DNA from: Pseudogracilibacillus sp037071985
GTDB taxonomy: Bacteria > Bacillota > Bacilli > Bacillales > Amphibacillaceae
Assembly (NCBI RefSeq): GCF_037071985.1
Contig: NZ_JAXHDF010000001.1
Span: 1-64,000, forward strand
Length of the DNA: 64,000 bases
Direction: 5' to 3'
A model generated the notes under the pieces. That model was not told the DNA's origin, made no database searches, and worked only from the letters and a program-made list of their open reading frames with translations. The position numbers and the translations under genes are program-made. Shown one piece after another: positions 62,229-64,000 of the stretch. Position 1 is the first letter of the stretch. Each line of letters begins with the position of its first letter.

Positions 62229-63026
62229 TTATTTCATATAAAGATATAATTCCTTCCCAATCTCATTCAGAACTCTTAAGGCGGAATCTTGATGACACTC
62301 TTCAGATAGGATTGTAACCGTTACAACACGTTCACCCATATATAAAATACCTACATCATGCTTAACTCCTGTAACACTTCCTGTTTTACTAGCAAACACC
62401 CACTCAGGTTGAACACCGATAAATGGTTCCTCGTTTTTAGGTAATGTGCTCGTCAAATAATGAAGTTGCTGCCTTTTCATAATATTGATCATTTGCTCAC
62501 AAGCATAATAAGAACTTAATATCCCAGTCGCAATTTTTTTCAAAAAGAGAGAAACATCATGAGCAGTAATGATATTTCTCCCTTCTATTTTAACTGGAAC
62601 CGTCATTAGTTTATTGTAGAATGTACTGTTTTTCATCCCTATTTCAACCATTGTATCTTGAATCTCTTTAACTCCAATTTCGTCAATGATCATATTCGTG
62701 GCTGTATTATCGCTTTGAATGATCATTAACATCATAAGATCAAATAAAGATAATTTAATTCCGGGTGATAAATGTTGTATTACCCCGGCTCCCCCAACGA
62801 TATCTTCTCTTTTTACTTCTAACGTATCACTTAACTTCAACAATCCTCTATCAGCCATCTTAAAAGCAGTCGCTAGAATTGGTAGTTTTATAATACTTGC
62901 TGCAAAAAAAGTTTTATGCGCATTCATATGCCAACTTTTTTTCTCGTTTAAATCTTCAATTGCAATCGCCCAATTTCCTTCTGCGTTTTCAATGATCCTC
63001 TCTAATTTAATCGTTAAATTTTCCAT
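62229..63026 (-). CDS. Serine hydrolase, class A beta-lactamase-like fold
   Basis: A 265-residue penicilloyl-serine-type hydrolase. S-x-x-K is ASIIKLP (near residue 44), S-D-N is in QSDNTATN (near 105), and KTG is in ASKTGSVTG (near 207). The class A general-base glutamate motif ExxLN is not evident, so it is more likely a peptidase or esterase than a beta-lactamase. No signal peptide is seen, which suggests a cytoplasmic role. AAAGGAG precedes the ATG, which overlaps the upstream gene by 20 bp. Confidence 0.85.
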   Translation of the reverse strand: MENLTIKLERIIENAEGNWAIAIEDLNEKKSWHMNAHKTFFAASIIKLPILATAFKMADRGLLKLSDTLEVKREDIVGGAGVIQHLSPGIKLSLFDLMMLMIIQSDNTATNMIIDEIGVKEIQDTMVEIGMKNSTFYNKLMTVPVKIEGRNIITAHDVSLFLKKIATGILSSYYACEQMINIMKRQQLHYLTSTLPKNEEPFIGVQPEWVFASKTGSVTGVKHDVGILYMGERVVTVTILSEECHQDSALRVLNEIGKELYLYMK

Positions 63027-64000
63027 GATAAACTCCTTTTAAATTCCCGGCATCAGTTAATTTCGGAACAATCCGGTGGAAAATAGACATCGCTGTTGGA
63101 GTTCCGTTTTTATCTACTACTATTTCAATCGGCTCCAAAGTATCGTCCATTTCAGCAAGAAAAACATGTTTTCGAATCCACTTAATTGGATACTTTTTCC
63201 CCTTATAATAAAATTCCGCCTCACCGTTGTTTAATTCGATCGTAATATCTTCTAATTCGCCAGAACGATATGTTCCCTTATAACTTGCCAATGTTTCATC
63301 GTCTACTGAATATGCCTCATATGCGAAATGATGAGCATCTATATCCCGATTAAAATAGGCATTTAACGCTAACTCCATCGTACGAGAAGCAGGAAAACCG
63401 GATAAATTTGCTAAAACGATTACAGATATCCCTTTTTCTAATATCATCCCAAATTTTGAAGAAATCGATTGTAAACTTCCTCCATGTTCGATGAGAGTAT
63501 CACCAAAATAATTAGGAGTAATCGTTAAGCCATACCCGTAAAATCGTTCTGGATCCATTTTTAAATATGGATATACCATTTGTTGGACACTTTTTTCCGT
63601 TAATATTCGTTTTCCATTTACTATTCCTTTGTTTATAAAAAGTTGACTATATGTAATCATGTCTCTAGCGGTAGACTTTAAAAATCCAGTTGCTCGCATG
63701 GCGGGTGCATCCCACCAATCTTGTACTTCATAAACGACATTTCCCTCTGTTAATTCATTTAGCTCATAACATGTTGTTATATTCTCATCATTTCCATACT
63801 CTTCCCTTGTAAAATAGGTTCGTTTCATTCCACAAGGATGAATGATGTTTTCAACTACGTATTGTTCATATGGAATGCCACTTGCCTGTTCGATAACCGC
63901 CCCTAATAATCCATATGCATCATTCGAATAACTAAATAACTTACCAGGCTGAGCAAATAACTGAACGTTAGCATCGGATATATAATTCATTAACGATTCA
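63007..64000 (-). CDS. Serine hydrolase, class C beta-lactamase-like (partial at window edge)
   Basis: The open frame continues past base 64000, so the N-terminus with the nucleophilic S-x-x-K is not in the window. Visible are the second motif Y-S-N (FSYSNDAYGLLG) and the third motif H-G-G (LIEHGGSLQS), then a C-terminal lipocalin-like extension (VDDETLASYKGTYRSGE onwards, the last ~100 residues). Such proteins are often D-amino-acid peptidases or esterases. It heads, as far as seen, the minus-strand hydrolase cluster. Confidence 0.85.
   Translation of the reverse strand, partial: ESLMNYISDANVQLFAQPGKLFSYSNDAYGLLGAVIEQASGIPYEQYVVENIIHPCGMKRTYFTREEYGNDENITTCYELNELTEGNVVYEVQDWWDAPAMRATGFLKSTARDMITYSQLFINKGIVNGKRILTEKSVQQMVYPYLKMDPERFYGYGLTITPNYFGDTLIEHGGSLQSISSKFGMILEKGISVIVLANLSGFPASRTMELALNAYFNRDIDAHHFAYEAYSVDDETLASYKGTYRSGELEDITIELNNGEAEFYYKGKKYPIKWIRKHVFLAEMDDTLEPIEIVVDKNGTPTAMSIFHRIVPKLTDAGNLKGVYHGKFND

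Overview
The window is an AT-rich stretch of a Firmicutes chromosome, family Bacillaceae. Support comes from the Bacillus-like block acpS-ydcC-alr-mazEF, a Yuk/Ess-type VII secretion operon, T-box leaders, TypA, YteA, SerA, PncA and a complete set of close Bacillus homologues. GTG and TTG starts with strong GGAGG-type ribosome binding sites are frequent. No prophage and no CRISPR array was seen.

Layout. 1-1034: a strong promoter facing out of the left edge (rRNA-like) and eight tRNA genes on the minus strand (Asn, Ser, Glu, Gln, Lys, Leu, Gly, Ile in transcription order). 1.7-8.4 kb: mazEF toxin-antitoxin, alanine racemase, a YdcC-like lipoprotein, AcpS, then rhomboid protease and CtaG on plus, and a thiolase. 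8.7-19.2 kb: a complete type VII secretion operon in the Staphylococcus order esxA-esaA-essA-esaB-essB-essC. 19.6-27.5 kb: small genes, typA, yteA, a hydroxyisobutyrate-dehydrogenase-like gene, a methyltransferase, a cold-shock gene and a DUF421/DUF4363 pair. 27.6-31.8 kb: a kynurenine (tryptophan to anthranilate) operon with an embedded sodium symporter. 32-41.7 kb: trhO, a DCC protein, udk, two regulators, T-box-controlled proS and serA, pncA and pdxK. 43.2-48.4 kb: xanthine dehydrogenase operon pucD-C-E-A-B. 48.7-51.1 kb: small membrane genes, a PlsY-like paralogue, murB. 51.2-59.4 kb: divergent histidinol phosphatase and the his operon hisZ-G-D-B-A-F-I-C. 59.5-64 kb: five hydrolases that look like a set for D-amino-acid or gamma-glutamyl peptides.

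The most interesting observation is in the his operon. Every histidine enzyme is encoded here except HisH, the glutaminase partner of HisF. The slot between hisB and hisA, where hisH lies in Bacillus, holds a 346-bp non-coding segment with a palindromic repeat. The HisF here also differs from canonical HisF at positions that in the Thermotoga enzyme form the ammonia gate and the HisH contact. This suggests a HisH-independent or unusually partnered cyclase.

A second theme is a family of dispersed palindromic intergenic repeats. Five places (about 23.9, 25.1-25.8, 33.4-33.8, 42.0-42.7 and 55.9-56.1 kb) carry related cores. Two of them sit inside a 680-690 bp transposase-less element with matching ends, and two fill the loop of a transcription terminator. 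All functions given are read from sequence and remembered family features; no database search was run.
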